Assembly (NCBI RefSeq): GCF_902729445.1
Contig: NZ_CACVCE010000003.1
Location: 1-64,000 of the forward strand
From: Magnetospirillum sp902729445
GTDB lineage: Bacteria > Pseudomonadota > Alphaproteobacteria > Rhodospirillales > Magnetospirillaceae
Direction: 5' to 3'
Length of the DNA stretch: 64,000 bases
Under the pieces are notes generated by a model, which was not told where the DNA came from, did not search any database, and saw only the letters and a list, made by a program, of their open reading frames with translations. The position numbers and the translations under genes are program-made. Positions 38,838 through 48,374 of this stretch are shown one piece after another (position 1 is the first letter of the stretch; each line of letters opens with the position of its first letter).

Positions 38838-39848
38838 ATGGAGTCCGAGATCGCGGTCTCATTCCGTTTTGTTGGTGGGGATGCAGATGAACACCAATTG
38901 AATTTTTATGATGCTTCACGATTTATGTATGGAGCGTCACGCTTCATATACACGCTTGAGCATTTTCGCCAGACAGGGCGTGTTCTTGGAAAAATTACAG
39001 AAAGAGTTAAAGTTGATTATCGGGTTGCAACGCCGCAGCCATCCAGTTGGCTTTTAGATATACTTGTCGTTGCTGCGCCAGCAATCAACGAGGCAGCAAT
39101 AAAAGTTCCGATTGATGTTTTGGTTGGTTGGGCTAAGGAGAAGCTGCTTCCGGCAAAGGATTCCGCTACCAAGGGGATTCAGCTTGTTCGTGAAATTGAA
39201 GGCGAGAAAACAAAGCAATCAGAGGAGGAGACAAAGCGCGTCGTTGCCATGACTGATACCGTTAATAACGCGCTTTCTATTGTTGAAAAGGCAATAGAAA
39301 TATCAAAATCAGCACCAACACCTCCAAATCAGGATTTGATAGACTACCAGAGTGAGCTTATTGCAGCGCAAAGCCGTGCTATTATGCTAAATCAATACAG
39401 AGATCAGTTGTCGATGATCACTGGTGATCAGGAAAATGCGCTGCTCGCAAAAGCTCATGCGCAAGTTGCTGAGATGGGCAAACCTCTAATTCGTTCTGCC
39501 GGTCGGCTTGAGATTACAGCCGGTAACGAAAGACGACCTTTGTCCTCCATGAACCGCCGCTCTATGGCTTCGCTTGGGGGAAATGAAGAAGACCCGCTTC
39601 CAACGCAGCTATCAGGTGATATCCTTCGATTTGACAAGGCAAATGGATGGGGGAAGTTTCGTTCTCCTGTGTTCAAAAAAGATGTTCCTTTCGTTGTTCC
39701 TGCTGCGAGGAAGAATAGACTCCGAGGTGTTGTTCTTGATGCCATGAAAATGGATGGAGTTGTTGTCTCATTTTATATGGTTCGTGACAAACGCCGGGTC
39801 GTAAAATATTTGGTTTTTGATGATATTATTGATGTCGAGGTTGAGTAG
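38838..39848 (+). CDS. AT-rich unknown protein of the element
   Basis: 336 aa, ATG preceded by GGGGAGG. Codon use is far more AT-rich than the flanking chromosome. The N-terminal ~75 residues (SFRFVGGDADEHQLNFYDAS, then a motif around MYGASRFIYTLEHF) suggest an alpha/beta domain; a hydrophobic helix pair follows (WLLDILVVAAPAINEAAIKV), then a charged coiled-coil region and a C-terminal beta-rich module (DVPFVVPAARKNRLRGVVLD). It recalls an uncharacterised family I cannot name with confidence. First gene inside attL; transfer and a defence role are inferences. Confidence 0.6.
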   Translation: MESEIAVSFRFVGGDADEHQLNFYDASRFMYGASRFIYTLEHFRQTGRVLGKITERVKVDYRVATPQPSSWLLDILVVAAPAINEAAIKVPIDVLVGWAKEKLLPAKDSATKGIQLVREIEGEKTKQSEEETKRVVAMTDTVNNALSIVEKAIEISKSAPTPPNQDLIDYQSELIAAQSRAIMLNQYRDQLSMITGDQENALLAKAHAQVAEMGKPLIRSAGRLEITAGNERRPLSSMNRRSMASLGGNEEDPLPTQLSGDILRFDKANGWGKFRSPVFKKDVPFVVPAARKNRLRGVVLDAMKMDGVVVSFYMVRDKRRVVKYLVFDDIIDVEVE

Positions 39849-39971
39849 CAGTCGGACTCCCTGCGCCGATCTCCTCGACAAGACAGGAGATCGGCGCTAA
39901 TTTTTTTGAGCCTACCGGTGCGGCTTTTTCAAACCGAGGCATCGCGATGCCTCCCGAGAGGGAGATATCCG

Positions 39972-40196
39972 ATGATCCAGTTTGATAAGCGGCTCGTGTC
40001 GAAGAAGGAGCTCAAGAGCGTCTGCGGCATCCCGTATACGCCTCAACACATAGGGCGCCTCGAAGCGGCCGGGAAATTCCCCAAGCGGGTAAACCTGGGG
40101 CCGGGTCGGGTCGCGTGGGTGATGTCCGAGGTGGATGCGTGGGTGAGCGAGCGTATTGCCGAACGCGATACACCCTCTCACGAGACTTCCTTTTGA
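39972..40196 (+). CDS. AlpA-family phage/element regulator
   Basis: 74 aa from ATG giving MIQFDKRLVSKKELKSVCGI, with a GGGAGAT upstream. The HTH YTPQHIGRLEAAGKFPKRVN followed by WVMSEVDAWVSERIAERD is typical of AlpA, a small activator or excisionase-like regulator found next to integrases. Ten bases before the next gene; they are probably cotranscribed. Confidence 0.85.
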   Translation: MIQFDKRLVSKKELKSVCGIPYTPQHIGRLEAAGKFPKRVNLGPGRVAWVMSEVDAWVSERIAERDTPSHETSF

Positions 40197-40206
40197 CGGG
40201 GCGGGG

Positions 40207-40797
40207 ATGGCCGGTGTGCACAACCGGCCATCCCTTTTTGTGGAGGACTTGGGCGGTATGGTGGTGGCGCAAGAGCTCGCGAAAGCCTTCGGCGGTGATG
40301 ATTGGGAGGCCGTCAAGGCGGCTATGGGTTTGGTAGAAGCTGCCGGGCTCTGGCGAGATGCGCTTTTGCTCGTGCGAGATATCCGCAGGCCTTGCCCTGC
40401 CGTCGCTCGCGCTTTCCACTCCGTCTGGATCGAACGTGGGCACAGAATCCGTGAGCATGTAGGTGACGACGTTGCAGTGCTTGACGCCCTGCACATCCTG
40501 TTACCCCCCTATGAAGGCGGTACCGTCACCCTGTATCGTGGGGAGAGCTTCGAGCGATGGAATGCAAAGCGATGCGGGAGTGCGTGGACTACCCGAGAGG
40601 AAGTTGCCCGCATGTTTGCTCGGGGCCTCAATGCGGTGAAGCCGGATGGCGGTATATTGCTTGTAACGGAAGCGCTGTCGGGGGCGATCATTGCCGCCCC
40701 GAATGAGCACAGCATCTATCTCGGAGAATACGAATACGTCGTGGATCGTCGGAATCTAACCGCCGTCCATCCCCTGGAGCGCTTCCCCGCGATTTGA
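40207..40797 (+). CDS. Candidate ADP-ribosyltransferase-fold protein
   Basis: 196 aa. The N-terminal half is helical; the C-terminal half looks like an R-S-E class ART fold: VTLYRGESFERWN (Arg at ~111), GSAWTTREEVARMFARGL (polar STS-like strand, ~125-129), then LGEYEYVVDRRNL with an ExE pair (~174 and 176). These are the three conserved positions of arginine-specific ARTs. It follows AlpA and overlaps, convergently, the last bases of the broken repB. No partner antitoxin is seen, so toxin, effector or regulatory modifier are all possible. Confidence 0.45.
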   Translation: MAGVHNRPSLFVEDLGGMVVAQELAKAFGGDDWEAVKAAMGLVEAAGLWRDALLLVRDIRRPCPAVARAFHSVWIERGHRIREHVGDDVAVLDALHILLPPYEGGTVTLYRGESFERWNAKRCGSAWTTREEVARMFARGLNAVKPDGGILLVTEALSGAIIAAPNEHSIYLGEYEYVVDRRNLTAVHPLERFPAI

Positions 40798-42078
40798 AAT
40801 ATCGGGTGCGGTGACAGTTGGAAAGTCCGGTCGGATTGCCCCGAGGTACGCAAGAGCCTCTGCCCGTATGATCGGATCGGAGCACCATGACAGCCCGCCC
40901 TCGAACCGCTTGGCAACGAAGGCCGGAATGGCTCGGGCGGCAAGATGCTCTCGAAATCCCTGTTCGAGGGCTTGGCGTTCCTCCTCCGGCTGTCCGTCGA
41001 TAAACGCCATGATGGCGGCTTTCTCGTGGGCACTGTCTGCCTTGCGTCTGTTCGCTGTCTTGGCCTCAAGCTCCTGGCGTTCATGTTCGGCTTCCAGCTC
41101 GCTTTGACGGGCCTGGGCTTGGTCTTGGGCGAAGAGGGTAGGTTGCGGCCTCCAATCCCCCTCAATGGCGCTGCGGAGCCATCCGGCGGGGTTGTCGATC
41201 TTCTCCTTGCCCTTGATCCGGCGGGCAAGGTCGGTGGCGGCCCATTCCACAAGCTCCGGGTCGTGGGCCTGGACGATGGTGCGAGCGGCTTCCTCGGTCA
41301 TGCCGTGGGATTTGAGGCGGGCAACAAGACGGCCAAGGCGGGGATCGCCGCCCATCGCGTCCGGGGTCGCGGCCTTGGTGTTCTTGGTGATGCGGAAGCG
41401 CAGCGCCGTGACCTTGCGCCCGGTCTTGATCTCCTCGTAATCAAAAGCGATATCCGTCTTGGCGTTGATCTCCCGCCGCGCCGTATCAACGACGCGCACC
41501 CGCAAATCCTTATAAAACGGGTAGTCGCTGGCCCCGATGCCGCAAAATCAGCGGAGGTCGGCAATGGTGACGAGGCGCGAGCCAATGGAGGCGTATTGCT
41601 TCAAAAGCTCATAAACCCGGATGGCGTAGGTGCTTTTCATGCCGATGGCGTATTTGAGCGCCACGGTGGTGAAGTTTTTTTTGAGGTCGAGGAGATAGGG
41701 CATGAGGGCAGGGGCAAGGCAGATTTCCACAAGCCCCTCGTTCCAATGGTATTCCGCCGAGGCAATCCAGGTGGCCTGGATGGTGACGTTGCGCCCGATA
41801 TCCTCAAGGTCGATCTCGCGCTTGCGCAAGCGGCCCGTCACCTCTGCAATCTCGCGGTAGAGCCGCCCGCCGCCGTCCGATATGCCGATGAATTTGGCGA
41901 GGTCGGCGATCCGTACCCGGTAGCGCTTAAAATCCTTGTCATCCGGGCCGATCTCGGAAAACAGCCACAAGAGAATCCGTTGCTCTTGCAGGGTGAGGCG
42001 ATAGCGGGCCTCGATCAAGTTATTGTGGCGCGTCACCAAAGCCTTTTCCGTCGGCTTGGTGATGATGACGTCTGACAT
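40756..42078 (-). pseudogene. Rep_3-type plasmid replication initiator, interrupted by TGA
   Basis: Two open halves lie in one frame: MSDVIITKPTEKALVTRHNN... to IADLR, then TGA at 41550-41548, then FCGIGASDYPFYKDLRVRV... to the end (440 codons in total). Rep_3 hallmarks are LTLQEQRILLWLFSEI (first winged helix) and ARREINAKTDIAFDY (second). The TGA replaces one residue in the strand before the second winged-helix domain; CGA to TGA would be a single transition. The C-terminal part has an additional helical extension rich in Gln/Glu. Iterons lie 60 bp upstream. Confidence 0.8.
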
Positions 42079-42139
42079 GGTGGGGATTTATGAAGTAATG
42101 CGGCCATTGTATGAATAATGGGACGTGAGTCAAATCAAT

Positions 42140-42234
42140 GTCCCAATTCACGGGGTATTCGTCCCACTTCACGGGGAAAATGTCCTTTTTGAGCGGGGAA
42201 AACGTCCCATTTGACGGGGTTTTTGTCCCAATTA
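42140..42234. repeat. Iteron array, candidate plasmid origin
   Basis: Four full units plus a partial of 21-22 bp, beginning at 42140, 42161, 42182, 42204 and 42225. The consensus is GTCCCAxTTCACGGGG plus four or five A/T-rich bases. It lies directly upstream of the Rep_3 initiator, where such proteins bind. The rest of 42079-42483 is an AT-rich region (42236-42360) that could be the unwinding element, with an 8-bp inverted repeat AACAACAC/GTGTTGTT at 42303-42329. No gene is seen there. Confidence 0.8.
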
Positions 42235-42483
42235 GTATTGAGAAACGGCTTGTAGTATGTGAAATCAACAGATGGAAAACATTTAAAAGATTATAAAACA
42301 AGAACAACACCGCGTGCGTTTGTGTTGTTGTATTTCTGAGTTTTCTTTTAAGCCTCCTCACGGGGGCAATCGCCAGACACGCGAGCAACGGCCTAAAATC
42401 AGGGATAGGGGCGTTTTGTGGTCGTGTCGGCTATCTCCGGGCCTCCGGAGGTCACTCGCCTCTCTATGGGCCTAAAAAGCGGC

Positions 42484-42732
42484 CTATCGACCAAACAGCC
42501 GGGCGAGCAACCCCGGCTTGTTGGGAGGCGGGAGGAGGCGGGTCGTCAAATCGTCGTGGCGCTGGCGTAGATCGGCAAGCTCTCGCTCGTAGCGTTCGGC
42601 GCGTTCACGTTCGGCCCGTTCACGTTCTTCCGCTTTTCGTGCCCGCTCCCGGAGTTCTTCGATCAGCTCGGCCCGGATTGGTTCCGCCACGACTTCGGCG
42701 GTAGTGGTCGCGTCGGTTCGCGTGGTGGGCAT
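42484..42732 (-). CDS. Small coiled-coil protein
   Basis: 82 aa. Residues ~20-60 are charged Glu/Arg heptads (LREREARKAEERERAERERA-like), followed by a Pro-rich LLPPPNKPGLLARLFGR tail. Located after a small HTH gene on the same strand; could be a plasmid accessory protein. No family recognised. Confidence 0.5.
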   Translation of the reverse strand: MPTTRTDATTTAEVVAEPIRAELIEELRERARKAEERERAERERAERYERELADLRQRHDDLTTRLLPPPNKPGLLARLFGR

Positions 42733-42744
42733 GGCTTTGGGCGA

Positions 42745-42909
42745 TCAGAACACCCGGATCAGTTCGGCCATGAGGAAAAGCCGCTTGCCGCTCTCCAGGC
42801 GGATTTGATCGCGGCCAATGTCGCCGGAGGCAATCTTGCGCTCGATGGTGCGCTTGCTAATGCCGAACGCCTGGACGGCTTCGGAAAGGGTAATGGCGGG
42901 CTGTGTCAT
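42745..42909 (-). CDS. Small helix-turn-helix DNA-binding protein (excisionase-like)
   Basis: 54 aa from ATG giving MTQPAITLSEAVQAFGISKR. The LSEAVQAFGISKRTIERKIA sequence is a clear HTH, followed by GDIGRDQIRLESGKRLFLMA. Size and fold match the small regulators next to plasmid replication genes. Twelve bases upstream of the coiled-coil gene, so probably one operon. Confidence 0.6.
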   Translation of the reverse strand: MTQPAITLSEAVQAFGISKRTIERKIASGDIGRDQIRLESGKRLFLMAELIRVF

Positions 42910-43037
42910 GGTGTGCCAAGTAACGGGGTAAAATGTCCGGTGGCACTGTGCCACCCACGCCAGTTTATTGATTTATCAGGAAAATCAAGTGTGACAGGCG
43001 GTGCCGTGTTGCAATATTGGCATTGTGCCAATCGTGC

Positions 43038-43964
43038 CTATTCAAAAATCCGTGCCGGGCTCTTGTCCGCAAGCACCCATCCGTTGCCGAAATCCTGTTT
43101 CACATTTTCGAGGCAATTGAAGGCGATAAGCTGGAACGAGCGGCTTTCCGGAAATCCGGGGGTTTCCATGAGCCGATCCATAACCCGCTTTGCCAGGGCG
43201 GCAGAGCTCGAAATGGACAGCACACGCCCCGCCGTCTCGATCCCGAAGGCTTTGGGATATGCGTCCGTTTCAAGGGCTTCATGATGGCCCAACAATTGCC
43301 GGGCAACTCGCTTGGTGTCCGGGAAATTGTGGATTTCGAGCGCCACGGCCCGTTGCTTGGTTCCGGTATCGAAGAAAAGAAGCCCGTCCGGGATGATGTA
43401 GTGGTGGCTCGGGAGATCAACGCGGCAGACCGAGCGCATCCGATGGGCACCGCTTCCCCGATTCGAGCCGGTCTTGTCGAACTCGTGGCGCATCTCCATG
43501 CACTCGCGCCGATCATCCGCCGCAATCCAGGCGTCGAAGGCAATGCAGGCGTCGATATAGGCGGATCGGTGCTCGAAATCCTTTGAGAACTGGACGCCCC
43601 CGACCGGGTACAGGATTTCCGACACGTCCCGCCGCTCGATCTCGGCCACCACCTCGGCTCCCAGTTTGGTGAGGGAGTAGACGCGGGGAATTCGCCCGGT
43701 TGTCGAGAAACGGGGGAATTCGTGGGCTTGCACGAGGTTGTCAACTTGTCGTTTACACAGTGGTGCGAGCACGTCGGAGCGGATATGCGATGGGGCTTTG
43801 GCAATACCGGCATCGACCATCTGGCCAACGGTGAGATAGCGATAGCGGGCAAGCGCGAGCAAGGCCCGTTGCTGGGGTAGGGAAAGGGCGGCAAGCGGTT
43901 GGGTGATCCGTTCGCGCCGCCTGGTTGCTCGGGTCTTTGCTCCTGGTGTGGTTGGTTCGGTCAT
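43038..43964 (-). CDS. Replication-relaxation family protein
   Basis: 308 aa. The N-terminal half is a winged HTH (LPQQRALLALARYRYLTVGQ and ...TGRIPRVYSLTKLGAEVV), the C-terminal half a nuclease-like alpha/beta domain (YIIPDGLLFFDTGTKQRAVA...LEIHN). This fits Replic_Relax-type proteins of plasmids and ICEs, which associate with coupling ATPases as here (the ATPase gene lies 16 bp upstream). Exact role unknown. Confidence 0.6.
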   Translation of the reverse strand: MTEPTTPGAKTRATRRRERITQPLAALSLPQQRALLALARYRYLTVGQMVDAGIAKAPSHIRSDVLAPLCKRQVDNLVQAHEFPRFSTTGRIPRVYSLTKLGAEVVAEIERRDVSEILYPVGGVQFSKDFEHRSAYIDACIAFDAWIAADDRRECMEMRHEFDKTGSNRGSGAHRMRSVCRVDLPSHHYIIPDGLLFFDTGTKQRAVALEIHNFPDTKRVARQLLGHHEALETDAYPKAFGIETAGRVLSISSSAALAKRVMDRLMETPGFPESRSFQLIAFNCLENVKQDFGNGWVLADKSPARIFE

Positions 43965-43979
43965 GGATGAGCCGTGGGG

Positions 43980-45766
43980 TTAATCGATGGGATACTGCGC
44001 TTGGGCAGAAACGGGAATGGCCGTGGCCGAGATCGCGGCGGGGGTGCGGTAGAAGCGCGAAATTTGAGCCTCCCGAAGCTTGGCCCATGCCTCTTTTGAA
44101 ATCGCCCCCTTGGTCTTCACACGGTGCGACGGCATCCGGACGATTATCCCGGATCGGGCTCGATGGCTCTGCGCCTTGATATGGAAAAAACCCGTGGTGA
44201 GCTCCTGGAGCTCGCCCAGGTCGGCCCCGGTTTCCTCGGCCATGCGCTTGAGGGTGAAAACGGCATTCTTGCCGGTGATCTTCACCCCTGTATTCCCGAG
44301 GATCGCCCTAAGCAAGTCCGGGCTCATGCCATCCCCGAGTATCTGTTGCGCGAGGGTGAGATGCACCCCGAATTTTCGGGCCTCTTTCAATATGAAGGCA
44401 ATGCTGTCCGAGATGTAGTTTTGGCACTCGTCAACGAACACATGCACCGGAACGCGCTCATTCTCGGGAATTCGCCCCTGTTTCAAGGCAAATACCTTGA
44501 GGCGGGCGATGATAAACTTTCCGATAAGGTTGCTCGTTGTCTCTCCGATGTCGCCGCGTCCAAGCCGAAAAATAACCACGGCGCGGCGCTTTAATAGCGC
44601 CTCGAAATCGAAGGTGCTTTTCCCCGAAATCATGCGCAAAAAGACGGGGTTTCCCTGGAACGCCTCAAGCAAACGCATCCGGATGCCGCGCTTCGTTATA
44701 TCGGAGCTCTTATCCATGAAATCGCGGCGGAAATAGTCGCGGTACATGGAGCCCGTCAATACCTCGTCGGCATACTGTACCCATGCCGCGTTTTTCGTGT
44801 CGTCCATGAAGTCCATAAGATCGGCCAGGGTAGAGCCGGGAGCATTCAAGAGGACGGTAAGGCACGCGGAAATGAGCGTGCGCATCTGCGGGGTGAATTC
44901 GAGTCCTTCGATGAGCTCCGGAAACACCTCGATCAACTGCTTTACGATGATCGCTATATCGTCCGGGTTGCGCTCTTCTTCCGGGATGTCCAGAGGATTA
45001 AAAATTGGCGTCTTTCCGGGGGAAAGCGACGGATCGATATATACGAGCCTCTTGCCGTCCTGGAGCTCCGGCCATTTTGCGACCTGTTCGGCCACGTCTC
45101 CATGTGGATCGATCAGGACGACGCCCGTCCCGGTGTTCGCTGCTAAGTAATTGTAGAGTATAACCTTAATTGCCTCGCTCTTTCCCGAGCCTGCGCCGCC
45201 GGTAATGTAGGTGTGCCGCTTGCGATCATCTTCGGCAATGGGGAGCTTGGGCGAGCGTTCAAAAAAAACTGAAAAATCTCCGAATTGTCTGCGCTCAGAA
45301 AGCGAATATATCCGGCTTCCGAGGCGCCGAAATTTTGTGCGATCCTCTCGCTTTCTTTGCGTTCTTTTTCATATTCGAGAAATTTAGTTTGATAGGCAGT
45401 ATTTTGCCGCTCGGCAACGAGTGCCAGGGCATACGGGCGCTTGGCCGGGTCGCTCTCGATGGAGCGGGCGAGGGCTTCGATATATTCGGGAGCGGGTTTC
45501 AAGGGCTTCGTCACGCCCTGCATGGAGGCGAGGCGGAAAAATTCCTCCCACCTGGGCAGACCCGCGAGCTCCGCAAAACTGTCGGCCACGTCACGACCGA
45601 AAGACGGCGTTTCCGCGATCCGGAACGCTCCGAGCTCCAGGCATTCCCCCGAATCATCGGGCGTCCCGAGGTGCCGGGAAAGCGCCGCGTCCAACATCTC
45701 CTCCACCGTTTCGGACAACGATCCCCCCTCCCAATCTCCGGACGCACCGGCCATCCATCCGGCCAC
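43980..45766 (-). pseudogene. Conjugation-type ATPase (TraD/VirD4-like), frameshifted
   Basis: A 5' open frame (45766-45143, MAGWMAGASGDWEGG) runs to SADNSEIFQFF and then continues in a different frame. A run of eight A (45261-45268) marks the shift. In the second frame the reading is ERSPKLPIAEDDRKRHTYIT, GGAGSGKSEAIKV (Walker A), VVLIDPHGD and VFVDECQNYISD (Walker B), ending near 43980. Read through, about 595 aa make a coupling-type ATPase. The heptamer U UUU UUG in the mRNA allows either a decay frameshift or a programmed -1 shift. Confidence 0.7.
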
Positions 45767-46086
45767 GGTTATTGCCTCGTTTTCGGCTCACGTTTCGGAC
45801 AGCGTTCCGGCTATTTTATTGGACAGTCTTGAAAAGTCAAAAAATTCCAATAACTCAAAACACTTACTGCCTATTGGTCAATTCGCATCCCTCCTCATTT
45901 CCTCCTTTTCGTCGGTTCCTTCCTGTCCCCGTCCGCCTCGCTCGTGCCTCGCTCGCCTCCCTGGCCCATTCAAGAACCGCCCAAAACTCCGGAACTCGTC
46001 GGGACGCCCGCCCATTCGGACGGGCGAGCCAAGAGGCAATCTTTTTCAATGTGTTGCGAGGCGTTTTTTCGGCGAGAAAAATCGCC
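45767..46086. other. Non-coding stretch upstream of the ATPase
   Basis: About 320 bp, AT-rich at 45830-45900. It probably holds the ATPase promoter. I see no supportable gene; a longer minus-strand frame across it overlaps a clear coiled-coil gene and lacks family features. Confidence 0.4.
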
Positions 46087-46875
46087 TCAAGCGCCGTGCT
46101 GCCGGAGCTTTTCGATCCAGGCGGCGAGCTCGTCATCCGATGGCCTGCCCGATCCCTCGAACAAGCCGAGCTGCCGAAGGAGCAAAGGAATCTCAATGCG
46201 GCTCGTTTGTTGGGCGTGGGAAAACTCGGCATTGCGAAGCTGGCTCCGCAGGGTTTCAAGCTCCCTGATGGCCTGATCGCGGAGATTTTCGTGATCCCGT
46301 TCGTTCTGCCGGTGCCGCTCCTTCCGCTCATCTGCTTCCGCCTGGATTTTGGCGAGAGCCCGAGCCTTGATGATGTCGGCCATAGCACCGGAAAAAGCGC
46401 GGTTGCTGTCCTCGCCCCGCCGGAGGGCGGACAAGAGGCTTTCATTGAGCGCATTTCCAGTCTTCTCAACGATCTTTCCGTGGAGCTCTTCGCGGAGAAT
46501 TTCCAGGGCTTGGCCGTGGTTCTGCCGGGAGAGCTCGAGGGCTCCGGCGTTCTGTATGCGGGCCACTTCGAGGGAGGTTTGGGCGGTGAGCGCCGCGCTT
46601 TCTCGCTTGAAATCGAGCTCGTCGCGTCCGAGGGCCAGTTGCCCCGCTGCGTGGAGTTCCCCATATTCGACCTTGCGGACTTCGAGGGACATGCGGTCGG
46701 CGTGGTGTCGATCTTCTTGGTATAGCCGCTCTGCTCCCTGCTGGAGCTTGGCACTTTCAATCTGGGCGTCCAGGTCAAGCCGGGCGCTCTTAATCTGCAA
46801 ATCGGCTTCGGCCTGGAGCCGTTCGAGATAGGCGGCGGGGTTTAAAAGATCGCCGAGCATTTTGCGCGTCGTCAT
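46087..46875 (-). CDS. Long coiled-coil protein of the element
   Basis: 262 aa, almost entirely helical and charged (RLQAEADLQIKSARLDLDAQ, IQAEADERKERHRQNERDHE), no Cys-rich or catalytic motif. Nine bases downstream of the membrane coiled-coil gene, same strand; likely cotranscribed. Plausible roles are a structural partner of the ATPase or a plasmid maintenance factor; nothing visible decides. Confidence 0.5.
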   Translation of the reverse strand: MTTRKMLGDLLNPAAYLERLQAEADLQIKSARLDLDAQIESAKLQQGAERLYQEDRHHADRMSLEVRKVEYGELHAAGQLALGRDELDFKRESAALTAQTSLEVARIQNAGALELSRQNHGQALEILREELHGKIVEKTGNALNESLLSALRRGEDSNRAFSGAMADIIKARALAKIQAEADERKERHRQNERDHENLRDQAIRELETLRSQLRNAEFSHAQQTSRIEIPLLLRQLGLFEGSGRPSDDELAAWIEKLRQHGA

Positions 46876-46884
46876 GGGCTACCC

Positions 46885-47466
46885 TCAAATCTTCGAGAGC
46901 TTGTCGAGTTGCCGATCTTGGCGGGCCTCTTCCTTATCGGCAACGTCCGCCGCGATTCCCGCGAGCCCGTGGGCTTCGGCAATCCGGAGCTTGGCCAATG
47001 CCTCCGCCTTTTGCTTTTCGATTTCAGCTATTTCATGAGCGGCCCGAACCTTTCGTCCTTCGGGCGAATTCCAATACGCACGCTCTTCCTCTTCTCGTCG
47101 CCGCTTCTCCGCTTCCCGCTCTTCCTCTTCTAACCTTAGCTGTATCCTTTGCTGTATTTCCTCGTTAATAGCTTCTGCCTCCCGCAAGGATTTTCTATGT
47201 AAAGCGCGTAATGCTTCCTGCTCTTCATTAAAGCGACCGGTCACATGATTTGTAATAATATATGAAACTGAAATAATTACAAATGTTGGGATGTATGATT
47301 TGACCCATTTATTGATAAAGTCACCCAAGGTATGAGGAGAGTTAATATATGCTATTGCGACGGCTCCAAGTCCCACAAGAACAATGGCAAACCAAAGAAA
47401 TAACAATATCCGCTGAAGCGGCATAAATATGTTAATCATGATAGCGCTGCGGAAACTGCTGCTCAT
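46885..47466 (-). CDS. Membrane protein with cytoplasmic coiled coil
   Basis: 193 aa. Two hydrophobic segments (about residues 14-42 and 59-75) followed by a charged helix rich in Glu/Arg/Gln to the C-terminus. Encoded divergently from the serine recombinase; the 235-bp spacer (47467-47701) is AT-rich and probably holds both promoters. No family recognised. Confidence 0.5.
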   Translation of the reverse strand: MSSSFRSAIMINIFMPLQRILLFLWFAIVLVGLGAVAIAYINSPHTLGDFINKWVKSYIPTFVIISVSYIITNHVTGRFNEEQEALRALHRKSLREAEAINEEIQQRIQLRLEEEEREAEKRRREEEERAYWNSPEGRKVRAAHEIAEIEKQKAEALAKLRIAEAHGLAGIAADVADKEEARQDRQLDKLSKI

Positions 47467-47701
47467 GGCGAATTGTCTCCCCCCGGATCACTTATTGTGA
47501 TCCGCAAATTTTTGCAGAATCGCAAGGGGAGTCAATGGTTATCAAAGGCAAGGCGTGGAGCCGTTAATCGCAATTCACGTCGGACATTTTTGAAAAAAGA
47601 TAGTTAATGAGTAGTATAAAACTCAAAAACGTTTGTATATAATGCAGATATTCGTAGACTGTTCAATGTATAAAGGAACAATTGTCTTTTTACAGAACCC
47701 C

Positions 47702-48370
47702 ATGAAACCGCACTCCATACCGCTATTCGTCGCCTATTACCGCGTCTCGACTGATCGACAAGGCCGCTCCCAGCTCTGACTTGATGCACAACGCGAAGCG
47801 GTTTTTCAGTACGTCGAGCGGATCGGTGGCGAATTCACGGGGGTATTCGTCGAAGTGGAGAGCGGGAAACGGGCGGATCGCCCGGAGCTCCAAAAGGCGC
47901 TCGAATTATGCCGCCGGAAGCGGGCAACCATCATTATTGCCAAGCTCGACCGCCTCGCTCGATCCGTCGCCTTCATCTCGAACCTCATGGAAAGCCGGGT
48001 CGAGTTCCTAGCCGTCGATATGCCCCAGGCATCCCGCCTCACGATCCACATCCTCGCCGCCGTTGCCGAACACGAACGGGCCATGATCTCGGAGCGGACA
48101 AAGGCGGCAATGGCGCAAGCCAAGCTCCGAGGCGTCAAGCTCGGCAATCCCCGGCTTGATAGTGGGGAGGCGACGCGGGCGAATGTCCAGGCGGCGGATG
48201 CCTTCGCCCGCAAGGTCTACCCGGTCATAGAGGACATGATTGCCGAAGGGCTCTCCCTTCGAGCCATGGCGCGAGAGCTTAACGAGCGGGGTATGCGAAC
48301 CCGCACCGGCAAGCATTGGGCGGCAAGCACGGTGCGGAATGTGGTTTTGTGGAATGGAAGGCTGGTTTAA
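47702..48370 (+). pseudogene. Serine recombinase (resolvase/invertase), TGA-interrupted
   Basis: ATG at 47702 gives MKPHSIPLFVAYYRVSTDRQ with the catalytic serine, then codon 26 is TGA (47777-47779), where relatives have Gly in SGLGLDAQ. The frame then continues LDAQREAVFQYVERIGG, IIAKLDRLARSVAF, SRLTIHILAAVAEHERAM and a C-terminal HTH (SLRAMARELNERGMRTRTGK). About 222 codons in all. Without suppression only 25 residues would be made; an internal ATG at 47855 would lack the active site. Confidence 0.8.
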
Positions 48371-48374
48371 GGGG

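Noticed and set aside
45864..46778. 304-codon minus-strand frame in the element
   Set aside because: Overlaps the clear coiled-coil gene 46087-46875 in another frame and has no family features.
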